A stretch of 64,000 bases of DNA from Callorhinus ursinus. Lineage: Eukaryota > Chordata > Mammalia > Carnivora > Otariidae. The stretch is taken from NCBI RefSeq assembly GCF_003265705.1, contig NW_020312827.1, positions 21,023,270 to 21,087,269 of the forward strand, given 5' to 3'. This document shows, one piece after another, positions 35,279 to 47,916 of the stretch. A model generated the notes under the pieces. It did no database searches. It had not been told where the DNA came from and was given only the letters and a program-made list of their open reading frames with translations. Made by a program: the position numbers and the translations under genes. Numbering within the stretch: position 1 is the stretch's first letter; each line of letters starts with the position of its first letter.

Positions 35279-35570
35279 TTTAATTTATTTTTTTATTATG
35301 TTATGTTAATCACCATACATTGCATCATTAGTTTTTGATGTAGTGTTCCATGATTCATTGTTTGTGTGTAACACCCAGTGCTCCATGCAGAACGTGCCCT
35401 CTTTAATACCCATCACCAGGCTAATCCATCCCCCCCCCCCCTCCCCTCTAGAACCCTCAGTTTGTTTTTCAGAGTCCATCGTCTCTCATGGTTCATCTCC
35501 CCCTCCGATTCCCCCCCTTCATTTTTCCCTTCCTGCTATCATCTTTTTTTTTTAACATATATTATTTGTG
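35279..35570 (-). mobile_element. 5'-truncated carnivore L1 3' UTR, antisense
   Basis: TTATGTTAATCACCATACAT, CAGTGCTCCATGCAGAACGT, CATCACCAGGCTAATCCATC, CCATCGTCTCTCATGGTTCA and TTAACATATATTATTTGTG follow the L1 3' UTR. TGTAACTATTT before and TGTAACTTTTT after (about 35267 and 35571) are the likely target repeat. The overlapping Pro/Ser-rich open frames are artefacts. Confidence 0.9.
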
Positions 35571-35589
35571 TGTAACTTTTTTATTATTC

Positions 35590-38490
35590 AAATGTTTTTG
35601 AATAAGGTGTGTTTTTCAGGCTATCTTCCTGGGTTGATCAGTTTGCTTGTAGCTTCTTTGTTCCTATCCTCATCGAAGTTAGTCCTCATACAATTTTTCT
35701 GTTCTACTTTCTTTTCTTTTTTTTTCCTGATCATTTGCTCTCTAGGTTCTTGAAGAGTCATTTCTTATTTTCTCCAAAATGACCATTATGGCCTCTGACT
35801 CCTTTCTTTATTTCACCTATTCTTTAAGCATGTGTATGGATGTTCTTGTAAAGAACCTCAGAATCTGTTTGGAAATAGTTGAGGTTTGCATTATGAATAA
35901 ATACTCTTATTTCTGCTGTGAGTTGCATTTAAGTCTGACACATCTTATGTTCCTACCGTATATGACGAGATCTTAAAGTGTTGTTTAATCACATTTATTT
36001 TGCTGTGTGTACTTACTTGTTCTTGCTAATATTGTCATTGTAAACTCTAACAAATAAGGCTAGCATGAATCTGTGCGAGTCCCTTTGTGTAGCACCATAT
36101 GCAAATAGACATTTAATGCTGCTAATGTTATGATGATGGTGAAAAATGTCTGTGCTCTTGTTGACTGAACAGCTGCCTGACAATAGCCTGAGATTTTCTC
36201 AGTGCAGGATTTGTTTAATTTCTACTTTGTACTTTTCTTGAAGAGTGTAATGTTTCTATCTACATTTTCAGTGAATTTATCCTAGACCATCTGTTTATAA
36301 AGCACTTTTCCATCATTATCAATTAATATTTATTGGGTAACTACTGAGTGCATAGCAATGTTGTGTAAACAAAGACCACTCTGCTACAGACAGACTTAGT
36401 CATTGACTTGGTACTGTTTTGTTTTGATTAGAAAATAGTGAAAAAAAATTCAAAGGATAAAATAACATCCTCTAACTCTAAGCAATGAAAGGTGTTATAT
36501 ATTTACAGGGCATTCTGCTCAAATACATAAAAAACTTGAGAAATTTTATTTTAATTTTTTTTAAACTTGAGAAATTTAAAATTTTTGTAATTATTTATGA
36601 TCTTCTGTTTGTCAAGAATTCTAACTCAGTGGTCCTGTATTTAGAAAGTCAAATGAAGTATCATATTGCTCTGGGGTTTCTAATAAAACTCTGAGTGTCC
36701 TTTTTCAAAGAGGAAACTACTCAGATAAAAACAGATCCTCCACTAAGAGCCTTTGCTTTTTGATTTTGAAGGAAATCCTGGAAAGTGCACTTGTTGGGCT
36801 CACATTTAACTTTACTTGCGAGATTATTCGTAAGTAAAAGATTGCATAAAAATAAAATCCGTTCCAGTAAAAGCAGTGCCATTTTAGGGAATAATACTCA
36901 TTACCATTGTTGCTTTTGAATTAAAGAAGGCAAAAGACTTGTATGTCTTTTTAAGCAAACCAACTTTGTAGGCAGTAATTAAGGTTTTGTTTTGCAGATT
37001 GGCAAATTTAATAACATCTAAAGAATGAAATCCTGACAGTAGTCAATAGGGATTTGACTTTTGAGTTATTTTTATAGTCCTGGTAGATCTTGTTGATTCA
37101 TCCAGGGTCTCTGCCTAGTTAGTCTTCCATGTGGCCTTTGGCTAAGGTTTAGGGTAAAGACTATGACCATGGAACAGAGCAAAGGGAATTGGCTCTCATG
37201 GTGATTGAACCCATGACCTTGGTTGGCTTTGTTGGCAAAGGGTGCCCCAGCCAGTCACAGACTCCATAAATATGGACATAGTAGAAACAGGAAGTTTCCT
37301 ATTCAATGGGGAAAATAGGTCAGTAATAAGTGACCATCTATCCTACCACAATAATTTCTATAAAAGTTCTTCAGATTCCTGAAAAAATAAACACCTTATC
37401 ATAAGAAGACAAAAAAGAAAAAAAAATAGACATTTGGGCCATTCTCAGAGAGAAGCTTTGAGTTTTATGTTTCAAAACCTCAGGTATCTTTAAAGAACAT
37501 CATTAAGGATTACAATTACCATCAGAAGTAATACCGATGTATTTAACTACTGATAAATCTTACTTAACTACATGATACTTGATATTACTCTGCCTTTTGA
37601 AAACACACAATGTGCTTACCACTTCCATCTGGAAAATACACATAATTCAACTGGCAGCAGGTTTTTAGAATTTCTCCCTTTGATATCCCAAAAATCTGTA
37701 TGGTGTTATAATAGTAATGATCACAGTTGGGTTCTCTTTGGACTTTATCATGCAGGTCTACTTTAACTTACTAAACTTTTTTTTTTTTTTTTTTAGTGGT
37801 AGTTGTTAGTATAGAATTTTTGTTCCTTGGTTATGGCTGAAAAATAAATTTCTTTGAACAATTTAAGTAAAATCTAACTATTTTTGAGTTAAATATTGGT
37901 TCAGGGATTTAGAATATGAATGCATTGTTTTCTGTCTTGAAAAGAAACTTTTTTTTTTGTTTGGTTTTTGTTGGCACAGATAATCCCCAACTGGATGAAC
38001 TTAAAGGCTAAAATTTTCCATGACTTTAGCTAGTTCTCATGTGGGAGGAATCTCTAACTTGATTTAGGAAAAAACAAAATTTAGAAATTCACAGAGCTTG
38101 ACAGAAATAAAATCTATGTTAATTTAAGTGAATAGTAGTAGTCCTGAGCAATAAAATCCTGCTGCATTATGCATATATATCCCTTTTCAAAATATGTATT
38201 ATTCTATTGATACTTGATGGTTTTTAGAGTTGTGATTTAGGTTTTCAAAAGAGAATTTTGGAAATAGACACCAGATTTCCATCTTTTAAAAAAAAATCTC
38301 AATATGTTTCTTATTACAGTATTTTATACATATTAAGTACTTAATGGTTTTTCTTGATTTGAAATATAACAAATGTTCTTATAGCTATTTAAAATTTTCA
38401 ATATACATTAATGTAAACTTTTAACTTTATAGTTCATGTGGTCTACTTTGGATCAGAATTACATTATATTGTGAAGCTTAAAATATTTGC
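35590..38490. other. Intron sequence without recognised gene
   Basis: AT-rich intron with no recognised transposon longer than about 100 bp and no splice-flanked conserved peptide. Open frames such as 35779-35976 and 36485-36694 lack support. Confidence 0.5.
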
Positions 38491-38499
38491 TAACTTTTG

Positions 38500-39030
38500 T
38501 ACCTACATGAAGAATTTAATTATAAAAATATAGTCAAATGAGCTATGAAGCAATGCAAAGACATAGAGGAACTTTAAAGGCATATTATTAAGTGAAAGAA
38601 TAATCTGAAAAGACTACATACTGTATAATTCCAACTATATGACATTCTGGGAAAGAAGAACCATGGAGTCAGTAAAGAGGTCAGTAGTTGCCAGAATTTG
38701 GGAGATAAGGGATGAATAGGTAGAGCACAGGATTTTTAGTGAAAATACACTATGAAAATACACTATGATACTGTAATGATGGATACCTGGCATTATATAT
38801 TTGTTCAAATGCAGAGAGTGTACAGCACCAAAAATGAACCCTAATGTAAATTATGAGTGATTATAATGTATTAGTGTAGGTTCATCATTTGTAACAATGT
38901 ACTACTCTGTTGAACGATGTTGATAATGGGGAAGTTATGCATGTATGAGGACACTGGTGTATATGGGAACTCCATTTCCCTCTCAGTTTTGCTATGAACC
39001 TAAAACTGCTTAAAAAAAAAAGTCTTTAAT
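38500..39030 (+). mobile_element. Old L1 3' end, sense
   Basis: GGCATATTATTAAGTGAAAG, ATACTGTATAATTCCAACTA, GTTGCCAGAATTTGGGAGAT and the end CTATGAACCTAAAACTGCTT followed by a short A tract match an old L1 3' end on the + strand. One of the few sense L1s. A 15-bp direct repeat GAAAATACACTATGA lies around 38740-38770. Confidence 0.75.
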
Positions 39031-39039
39031 AATATATAG

Positions 39040-40840
39040 TAAGAGCAGTAGTTTTCTAATTCTCAGTGACATGACCTCATTCTCTGTTACTGGGAAAAAA
39101 AAATCTGACTTGGATGTTTGTACCTTTTAAAGGGTAATGTTACTGACCTATTGTTCCATGTGAGCAGATTTGTTTTTCTATAGTTTTTGTTGGTTTACCA
39201 GTGAGTCATCTACATGTTCTTGTCCTTGTGACCAAAGGCATGCACTTGGAGCACTGCTGAATGATTAGGATGAGACAGGATAGTTTATGTTCATCATTTT
39301 GTTTTTGTTTTTGTTTAAATTTCAGTGGCCTGTGTGGGAGTTAACATAGGACCTACCTCTGTTTCATTCCAGCTCCATCATTCTTACCCAAGCCGGCTGG
39401 TCCCTTTTCAGTAGACAAAGGGCCTTTAATTCCCTGTTTGTTCTTTATTTTTGAGTGTGTTATTTTTTAGAGCCTCTTGATAAATATGCCTACTGTCAAA
39501 GTTGTGGGAGTTTTTATGGTCAGATGAGATGTCTACAAACATCTTCCTTTTCTCCTTTCCTTTACTTTCTAAAAGGAAAGGCTGCTTTAAAAAAAAAAAA
39601 ATATATGTAACCATGAGAATTCAGAATCCTCTACCTCTAAAGAACTACAGTAGTATAATACTCAGTATGTTAGTCTTTTTAATGGAAATAGGCATACTTA
39701 AAGAAAAGAAGAAAAATTGTTGTTATTAAAGATTTAAATGTGCTCAAGGGATGCACTATTAAGGCTCAGTGTTGTTGCTGTAATCTTAAACGTGTAAAAG
39801 ACAATCTGAATCCTGGAGCAGGGCACGTGATAGCTTCATAGCTCAACTGCTTTTAAGGAAAAAAAAAACGCTTTAAAAAGCAAAATAACATAATAATAGA
39901 AATTCATTGGCATGTGATTTTTTTTCTCTTTTTATAACTGCTATTGGGTCAGTTTTAATATAATTCTCATTGCTTGATCTAAGTCAAATGGAAAAGAGAT
40001 AGAGTGCAGCCTTATACACTTAAAAAGATAGTAGGTTAAAGTTTATAGGTTTAAAGAAATAGCTTGTGATTTTGATTCAGTTTTTAAAGTCTTTCTCCTT
40101 GAGTGTTATTTGTGTTTTCAGAAGTTAAAAGTGCATTAATATGTTTTTACTATGTCTTAAGAGTTAGATTTTCTTTGTCTTTCATTTTAAACTAGCTAAT
40201 GTAGAAAATATGTTCAGTATTCTGGCTAGATATTGCATGTGTGTTTACTTGTTTACTGACCGATGGTCTGTAGGAAGCAGAAATAATGTTCAAACTTAAT
40301 GACATTTCTAGATGATACGGTGGAAATACAGTAATTTGCTTTGGGTTGCTCCTTTAGACCTCACTTTGGCTCCTCTACTGAAAACAATAGAATTTAAGTT
40401 CTCATCGACTAAATTTTTCTAAGACTTATATATCCATAGAGTAAAAGGAGAAAAAAAAGGGGGGTATTAAATAAGATTTTGGGCACCAAAGTTCAACTAC
40501 AGTAGAAAAGTATATTATTTGGAAAAGGGATATTATAAATAAGTGGTCAGATGTTGAAGGTAGAAAGTGATGAGGAAAGGACATTTTTTTTTGCAGATTC
40601 CTAGGCATCTAAAAGAATTAGAGGTTCTTTTATTCAGCTAGCTCATATATGAAATTAGGGTTTTAAAAAAAGTTGACTTTCAGAAGAATTATGTTATTAT
40701 AAGGTATAATTCCATGTTATAAAACACAATTTAACTAAAGTTCAGCTTATTGATTTCTATTTCTTTAACATCAAGTAAAATTATTAATATTTATACTAAT
40801 TATAAAAAATGAAGATTAAATATCTATTAGTATGAGCATG
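39040..40840. other. Intron sequence without recognised gene
   Basis: Nothing beyond short A and T runs is recognised. Open frames at 39426-39614 and 40426-40608 (both minus) have no motif or context. Confidence 0.5.
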
Positions 40841-40849
40841 AAAATAATT

Positions 40850-41650
40850 TCTCACATTGCCCTTTTGGGGGAATGAATTCTGGTAACTGATAAGTCTTCA
40901 CAGGGTCAGGGAAGTAGGGGTGTTGGGTGTGGTTACAAGTATAACTGTTCAAAATTGAGTACTGGAATAGAGGCAAACTGCTCCGCAGAACCTGGAGAGG
41001 GAGATTTAGAAGGCTGTGGGGAAGGTCCAGAAGGTGCAAAGAAAGTAAATAATGAGGATGGACAAGATGTAAGGGGACAGGGAGGTAGCCCAAGAGAATT
41101 AAGAGAATAGCCAGTGTTTGGTGGGGCTTTGAGGAGCGTATTCCGTCGATCTATAATAGCTTTATGTGAATTCCAGATCATGTATTAGTGTTTTGGGGGT
41201 AAGCAAGTTATCTTGGGGTAAACGCAGAGTTTTAGCGTTCCACGTACTGGTGAGTGCTGACCTCTGAGTTAATTTACTAGAAATCTGGGTGGCATTAGAT
41301 TATAAGGTTTGGTGGGGGAAAATTTTGTAGGCTAAAAAAGGCCTGATAGTGTTATCTTTGCTCTGGCTTTGAACTAAAATTGGTAGGTGAAACTTTAAGG
41401 ATATTTGTATAGTCTCAAAGTATCTACCAAAATAAGTGTTAATTACTTTAGTGGTTTTTAATATAGCACCACACATTTTTTGATATTTTCCCTCCGGGAA
41501 GTGGAGCTTAATTCTCCTTTTGAATTGGAGTGGCTTCTGCTCAGGAGTTTGAATCCAGAATCAGAGGCTATGTATAGTTTAATTAAACTTACCAGCTGCC
41601 AGAGGAAGTCTTCCTTGTAACAACCCTCCACCCCCACCATGGAAAAAGCC
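40850..41650. other. Unidentified, richer in G than its surroundings
   Basis: The + strand is purine-rich here, and the minus strand has two overlapping open frames of 82 and 88 codons, rich in Pro, Leu and Ser. I considered a decayed retroviral gag or a processed pseudogene but found no motif to settle it. No target repeat or poly(A) tract was found. Confidence 0.3.
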
Positions 41651-41723
41651 CAGGCTGGTTTTTAGCTCAATGAAAAAATATTGAAAAGATAACCAATTAA
41701 GTTTAACTCATTTAAAACAAAGT

Positions 41724-41846
41724 GGGGGGCGCCTGGGTGGCTCAGTTGGTTAAGTGTCTGCCTTCGGCTCAGGTCATGATCCCAGGGTCCTGGGATCGAG
41801 TCCCGCATCGGGCTCCCTGCTCCTTGGGAGCCTGCTTCTCCCTCTG

Positions 41847-41893
<47 letters not shown>

Positions 41894-41946
41894 GTCTCTC
41901 ATGAATAAATAAATAAAATCTTAAAAAAAAAACTAATTAAAAAAAT
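41724..41946 (+). mobile_element. Can-SINE, sense, with (CT)n expansion
   Basis: Head GGCGCCTGGGTGGCTCAGTT, then CTTCGGCTCAGGTCATGATC and CGGGCTCCCTGCTCCTTGGG, a CT run of about 40 bases (41847-41889), and the tail GAATAAATAAATAAAATCTT with A tract. AAAACAAAGTG before (about 41713-41723) and AAAACAAAATG after (41947-41957) are the likely target repeat. It is among the best-preserved SINE heads in the window. Confidence 0.95.
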
Positions 41947-42363
41947 AAAACAAAATGAGGCTAGGTTGAAATGATGTTGAGAAGTGAAATAGTTCAAAAC
42001 TTTATGAAATGTTTAAAAAATGTAGCAACAACATCTTTTATCTTTTTATTCTCTTACACACGCATGTTGGCTGGGGAAAGCGTCATGGAAAGAATAAAGA
42101 TGCCTGCAGTCAGTTTCAGGTTTCTAGGGTAATTTAGTGCAGGCAAAATTTATAAACACATCCCACCTTGAATAGATTATGTAGATAGAATTAAATATTA
42201 TTACAAATCCACTTACCCTACAAGAAAGGACAAATATCAAATATCAAAATCATTTGATAACTACCTGAAAAGCAGTACGATTCAACTACTTGTACCCCAT
42301 TTTCCTTCTTAATAAAATTGGCTTAATAATAACTTGTGGATTTATAAATGATGTGGTTTGAAA

Positions 42364-43128
42364 TGTTGGGGTTCAGAGCTGACGGCCAAGAAAGAATTCT
42401 TGAGATGTCTTTGGTGCAAAAGGGTGTTTTTTTTTTTTTAAGATTTTATTTATTTATTTGATAGAGCACAAGCAGGCGGAGGAGTGGCAGGTAGAGGGAG
42501 CGGAAGAAGCATGCTCCCCGCAGAGCAGGGAGCCTGATGCGGGCCGATCCCAGGACCCGGGGATCATGACCGGAGCTGAAGGCAGCCGCCCAACCACCTG
42601 AGCCACCCGGGCGCCCCAGAAGGGTGGCTTTATTAAACTACATGGACAGGACCCTGGGCGGAAGGAACTGCGCGGGGATCATGAGGCGTGGCCGATTATA
42701 TACTTTCAAATTGGGAGGGGGTTAGGGATGGCACAAGCCTCCGAGGTATTTTGGAGGCAGGTTTCCTGAGCCTTGAGGGGACTACTGTTAGGAAAAGGTA
42801 ATGTATTACTGTTTAGTAAAAACTCAGTCATGAGACCCCTCAGATGTATATCGGTGGGTCGTATGCTTGGAACATGATTGCTAACATATATCTTGGGGCC
42901 TAGAGATAAAGGAAGTTTTCAAAGGAATTTTTATATGTTAAAGTAGACTTACAGGATCTTGGGAGTGAGGATAATGTTAAGCTAAGATGGCATTTTGCCC
43001 TTAGCAAACCATTAACATCGAGGCAGCTGAGTCCCTAGAGGAATGTCACTCTGCCTGTTACAAGGACTTGTCAGTGGGCTGTAGGTAGTGAGCAAATCTC
43101 ATTTTTTCTTTTGCCTTTGTTTCCCACA
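42364..43128 (-). mobile_element. Solo LTR of endogenous-retrovirus type, antisense, with nested SINE
   Basis: On the minus strand the element starts TGTGGGAAACAAAGGC and ends GAACCCCAACA, the TG...CA ends of a retroviral LTR. It has an AATAAA signal (TTTATT on + at about 42629) in the right place for R. Without the SINE it is about 574 bp. No primer-binding site or internal gene follows at either side, so it is a solo LTR. The flanks do not show a clear short target duplication. The class (ERV1-like) is inferred from style. Confidence 0.75.
42427..42617 (-). mobile_element. Can-SINE, antisense, nested in the LTR
   Basis: Poly(T), AAGATTTTATTTATTTATTT, AAGCATGCTCCCCGCAGAGC and CACCTGAGCCACCCGGGCGC. 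Flanked by AAAAGGGTG (42418-42426) and AGAAGGGTG (42618-42626), a 9-bp repeat with one mismatch. CpGs are well preserved. Confidence 0.93.
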
Positions 43129-43487
43129 TAATAAAGATTAAGTGTATATGTTCAATGTATATAATGTATTTAATATGTAAGAAGAACACCTGGACATAGT
43201 GAATGCTGTAAGTGTTGTAATATTATTACTATACTCAAACCAAAACTATTTTTCATTTTGATGATGCCTCTCTGACTTTTCACTCAATTCCTTTTTATTA
43301 GAGTTGGAGCCATGGCAGAGGGAGCTGTAATTTCCTGACAGGGGGCCATGGTTATTTTATATGCACGTATATTAGTATTGCCAGCATGGTGCCTGACACA
43401 TAGTAAATGCACTTAGGAGTTATTTGTTGGATATGTAAGTTAAGGAAGTTGAATATGATTGATTATATTTACATCAAAACAATTTTT

Positions 43488-43684
43488 TTAAAAGATTTAT
43501 TTATTTTAGAGAATGCGTGAGAGTGGGGGGGGCAGAGGAAGAGGGGGAGAGAGAGAATCTGTAGCAGACTCCCTGCTGAGCACAGAGATCCAGGGTAGAG
43601 CTGGATCTCACCACCCTGAGGTCATGACTTGAGCCAAAATCAAGAGTCAGATGCTTAACTGACTGAGCCACCCAGGTGCCCCTG
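43488..43684 (-). mobile_element. Can-SINE, older copy, antisense
   Basis: AAAAGATTTATTTATTTTAG, GGGGGAGAGAGAGAATCTGT, GGTCATGACTTGAGCCAAAA and CTGACTGAGCCACCCAGGTG. The repeat CATCAAAACAATTTTT (43472-43487) and CATCAAAATAGTTTTT (43685-43700) differ at two positions, in keeping with an older insertion. Confidence 0.93.
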
Positions 43685-44560
43685 CATCAAAATAGTTTTT
43701 AACATGTTTTGCTGTTTGTCTAACAATTGTTTTTCTGTTGAGCACGACAGATGTTGTTGGGAGGCCTCTGGCATTTGACTTTTCTCAATTTGGGTGTCCT
43801 CTGCACATATACCTTGCTAAGTCTAAATGCTAGAATTATCAAAATTTTTCTTAAACAAATAGAATGCCTTTCAAATGTCATGGAAGATTGCTCCAAGTAT
43901 ATATATTTTTTCTTAAGTTTAATTTTGTTTTAATGTAGAGCAAACCAAAACACACATTTTTCTGGTTACCTTTTGAAATTCAAATTTTCTTTAAGTTCCT
44001 TTTTTCTATTTTATTAAAGAGAGACAAGTGTAGAAAAGAATGCTTTCTTTTCTTTGTGAAGAATGGTTTGAAGAGCCAGTTCTGTGTAGCGATAAAATAT
44101 CATACATGTAATAATGATGCAACAAGCATGTTTCTATCTTAAGATATTTTTTCAGAATTTGAAAAATTAGTGAGCTAATTTTTATTATTATGTCTAAATG
44201 GTTGAACAGATAATGATTTTTATACCATTATTTCACCTGGCAGTAAGCTTTGTTTCCAAGAGAACTGTTAGCTGTCTACACTTCCTAAATGTGTAATAGA
44301 ATACCCAAAGATGGGAAAAGTAAAACTAAGTGGAAATTGATTAGGAAGATCAAGGAGTTTTTTATATTTGATATATAAAAATATATATCATTGCTGAAGT
44401 GTTCTTAGGACTTCAGTGAATGAGAGGGTTGTAATTCCTTTGTATATATTGTACAACTCATAATCATCTTCCCCCCTTTTCATTAATAAATCATAATAGT
44501 GTCTTTCAGTTCTTTATGTATTTCGGAATAATACATATTTTTTCGTATCTTTCATTCTAG

Positions 44561-44647
44561 GCATTGAAGAAACAAGAAGCTAAAGCAGATGAAAAAGAGG
44601 GAGTCATGAAAAATAAGCTAAAACAGACTGAAACTGAGAAGAGTCAA
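44561..44647 (+). CDS. CEP128: CEP128 coding exon (87 nt, symmetric)
   Basis: The acceptor TTCATTCTAG has a good pyrimidine tract and the donor is CAA|GTAAGA. The 29 codons begin ALKKQEAKADEKEG and end with TETEKSQ, a Lys/Glu-rich coiled-coil segment that continues the previous exon directly. Phase 0 at both ends. Confidence 0.95.
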
Positions 44648-45549
44648 GTAAGATTTTGAAAGTTATCTTTCAAAGAGTAATGCTCTTTGAAATGGGGGAC
44701 CGGTGATACTTGTTGAGTGCCTTGAAAATTGTCCAAGATCATTTGTTAGAACACAGTGAAGCCTTTATGTTTTGATGTGGAGTCACTTGGTTTGATAGCT
44801 CTGCTATTCCTGCAGCTTACTCTGGGAAACATGTACAGGTCATTTGCTACCTTGTCACCTGGCTACTCCCTTTCTAGAGGCCAGTTGAACTTTATCATTC
44901 CTTGCTGGGGAACACTTAGGAAGCTTGACTTTGTTGCAGGGTTATTTAGGAAAGACCTGTTGTTTAAAGGGTGGGTATTTTGAATATATTCATTTTTATC
45001 ATAGAAAATCAGCGTAGGCACATTAAATATTAAGGACTTTTGACATGTATTCATGTCTGTGAATCTATAGAGCCTGTTAGCATGTTAGGCATTTAGAGGA
45101 CAGCCAACTCTCCTCAGTTTGCAAATGAATAGATTTAAGCATGAGCCCAGGGTAACGAATGATAAAATGAATATTTGCCCCTGATGTAATGTTCTTTGCT
45201 CTGTATCACTCTGTAAATCAACCGTTACCTCCTTGATTTTTATTTCACCAACCTATGTCGAGTTAAATGATGCATCCATGCTCCCATTACGGTGAGCAAT
45301 TCGTGTCAGGCCATCGTGCTTGCTTTTAAGGAGTTGAGGCTGCTGGTATTATCCAGGGAGCATGACCAGTATGGGCCTTGGTAGATTTTGAAAACATTTT
45401 GACTGAAGTGTGATTCCTTCCCTCTTGATTTCTCCAGAGAAACTATAGGACAAGTGAGATAATATTTTGTGTGGATTCTGTGATTCTATATATAGTTTAC
45501 TTTTTTTTTAGAATATGATATTTTCTTGGCCACATGTATAATTTTTTAA

Positions 45550-45910
45550 AAAAACTTACATAACCAAATTTAAAAAGTATTTTGAAATAGTTGCAGATTC
45601 ATAAGGTGTTGCAAGACAAAATGTAGAGAGAGGTCATATGTGTACCCTTCACCCACTTTACCTCAGTGGTAACATTTTGCATAATTGAACTTCCATATCC
45701 AAACTGAAAAATTGATTTTGGTGCAATCCATAGAATTTATGCAGATTGCATGAACATTATGTGCACTCATTCATGTATGTGGTTCTATGAAGTTGTATCA
45801 TGTATAGATTCACATTACTGTCACCACTGTGAAGATACAGAACTACAGTGCCCCTTTATGCTACTCCTTGATAGCCATACCTACCCCATGGACAATATTT
45901 AAAGGACTAA
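45550..45910 (-). mobile_element. Old L1 3' fragment, antisense
   Basis: TTGCAGATTCATAAGGTGTT, ACCCTTCACCCACTTTACC, ATCCATAGAATTTATGCAGA and AAGTTGTATCATGTATAGAT are typical phrases of the antisense L1 3' region. Confidence 0.65.
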
Positions 45911-46139
45911 TATATAGGTAGTAGTTTGGTCAAGTGAAATGATAACTTAGGATAACTATCACAAATCTAAGCACTAAATAATTACTTAATATAAATTTGT
46001 TGTTTCACAAAACAGCCTGTTACAAAATGCAAGCATGTCTAGCATGTGTAATCTCAGGAAAGTTAACAAACACGTGTCTCACCTGTAGGGGTGAAAAAGT
46101 AATTTTCCCTTTACTCTTCTATGTTCTTTGGCTGATCTA

Positions 46140-46600
46140 ATAATTAAGTTGACATAAAATAGATTAACAGGAGAAAAACAAATCTGATTCTGTATTTATA
46201 GGAGCTGCATAAAAATATGAGCTCAAAGGCAGCCAGGCAGTTGAGGCTTATATACTATCCTGACCTGAGGAAATGGGATAGAGGTCTTGGGCTTCAAAGG
46301 GGAGAAAGACAATTCAGAGGAAGAGGAGAGGAGCAAATGTTTGGTAAACAAATGTTTGCCTTGTCTTACAGATAAGTCTTCTATATATAAAAACTTATCT
46401 CTGGTAATAGCTCTCTTCCTGGTACAGAATCCCTCTCTAAATTCTTTAATGTAATTCAGGGAGAGGTAAAAAGCTTTTCCTGAGTCTGTTGGGTCTTGAT
46501 TCCCTTCAGCTCAAAAAATCCTTATGCCAAATAGGCATATTTTGGGCAGGGTGGGGAGGGTGGTGGCATATTCCTCTCCCCTTCACATCCTATTATGTTT
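46140..46600. other. Possible old LTR or MER repeat, not assigned
   Basis: The stretch around GATTAACAGGAGAAAAACAA, GACCTGAGGAAATGGGATAG and TTGATTCCCTTCAGCTC has the character of an old mammalian LTR (MaLR or similar), but I could not name or bound it. Confidence 0.3.
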
Positions 46601-47249
46601 TCAACTTGTAAGCTAGGCACATTCAAACTTCTTAGGTATTTTGTCATCTAATTATAATTAGCACATTTTCTGTGAATATTTATCTTTTGATTATATTATT
46701 AAGGAAATTTTAAGTGTCTTATTCTGAAATGAGATATTTTTAAATTTTAGGAATGTTATGAATATTGGGAAATATTAGGAATGTTGGAATATTAAGAATA
46801 TACAAAATCACCAATTAGATGAAATATACTTTAGTCATTGGGTCCTTCAAATTTTTATTCTAATTCAGCTCAATATGACATTACATGTACTAAAGGAAAA
46901 ATTGCTTTGGAATTTAGATTACAGTGATTTAGAACTGGAGGAATCTCAGAGATTGTCTAATATAAAGACCTTATCTTAGAGATGACAGAAAGGAGACCTA
47001 AGGAAAAGAGTGTCATGGTTGAGATGGGAACTGACCCCCTGAGGACTGGTCTGGTTCACTTTTTGTTATCCAAATAACATTATTTTCATGGAGGCATTGA
47101 TCTGTTTTGATAGCAAGATATTTTTTCATATTAGCTGTAAATATCTTCTGAAAAGTTCTTGAGTTTTCTCCTCTTAAACTATGCCCATAATAAGTTAGTT
47201 ATTTCCTGCCTCACTGGACATTTTTCTTTATCCTTTGTTGAAACTCTAG

Positions 47250-47324
47250 CTTGAACAGGAATTAGAGGTATCCCGAAGGTTATTGAATCAGTCAGAAGGC
47301 AGCAGAGAAACACTTCTGCATCAG
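47250..47324 (+). CDS. CEP128: CEP128 coding exon (75 nt, symmetric)
   Basis: The acceptor is GAAACTCTAG and the donor CAG|GTAAGT is a perfect consensus. The 25 codons read LEQELEVSRRLLNQSEGSR and then ETLLHQ, an almost exact match to the CEP128 family. Phase 0 at both ends, the third symmetric exon in a row. Confidence 0.96.
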
Positions 47325-47916
47325 GTAAGTCTACGCAAGCTATGATAATCTACTTTTAAATTAAATCAGAATTGAGTCTCCTTTTCTATTAAATGTCTTT
47401 GTGAAAGGAAAAAAAAAAAACCCACCTAGGTCTAGAATTTTTTTCCCCTAAGGAATGTATATTAAAACACATAAGCAAAAAATGAAATCCTTTCAGGAAG
47501 AGTCAGAGAAAGCTGGTACAAAACACTGGACCAAGTTCCCACTGTGATAGTGTGTCTTGCTGATTGCTGCTCCAATTTAGAATTTATCTCTCTTAGCATA
47601 ACCGGTGTAAAAATGAGAGTGGATGTGTAAGATAAAATTTTCCCAGGGGCTTAATTTTATTCAAGGAGGCATTGGGGAGTGAAGGAAGAAGTAAAATACA
47701 TGAAACAGACCTTTACATATGCAAGTTACTTTGCATTGTCTTATATTTACGTTTTCAAGGTGCTACCTGCCCCTTTTTAACCAAAGATAAAGCTTAATTT
47801 TAAAGCATAACATTTTGCAACCCATTAGCCTGTAATGAGAGTTCGGTACTTCTGCTGTTTAAAGTTCAGTAACTTGAAATAGTGATCTTACGTACATTGG
47901 ATAAGGGCATATAGGT

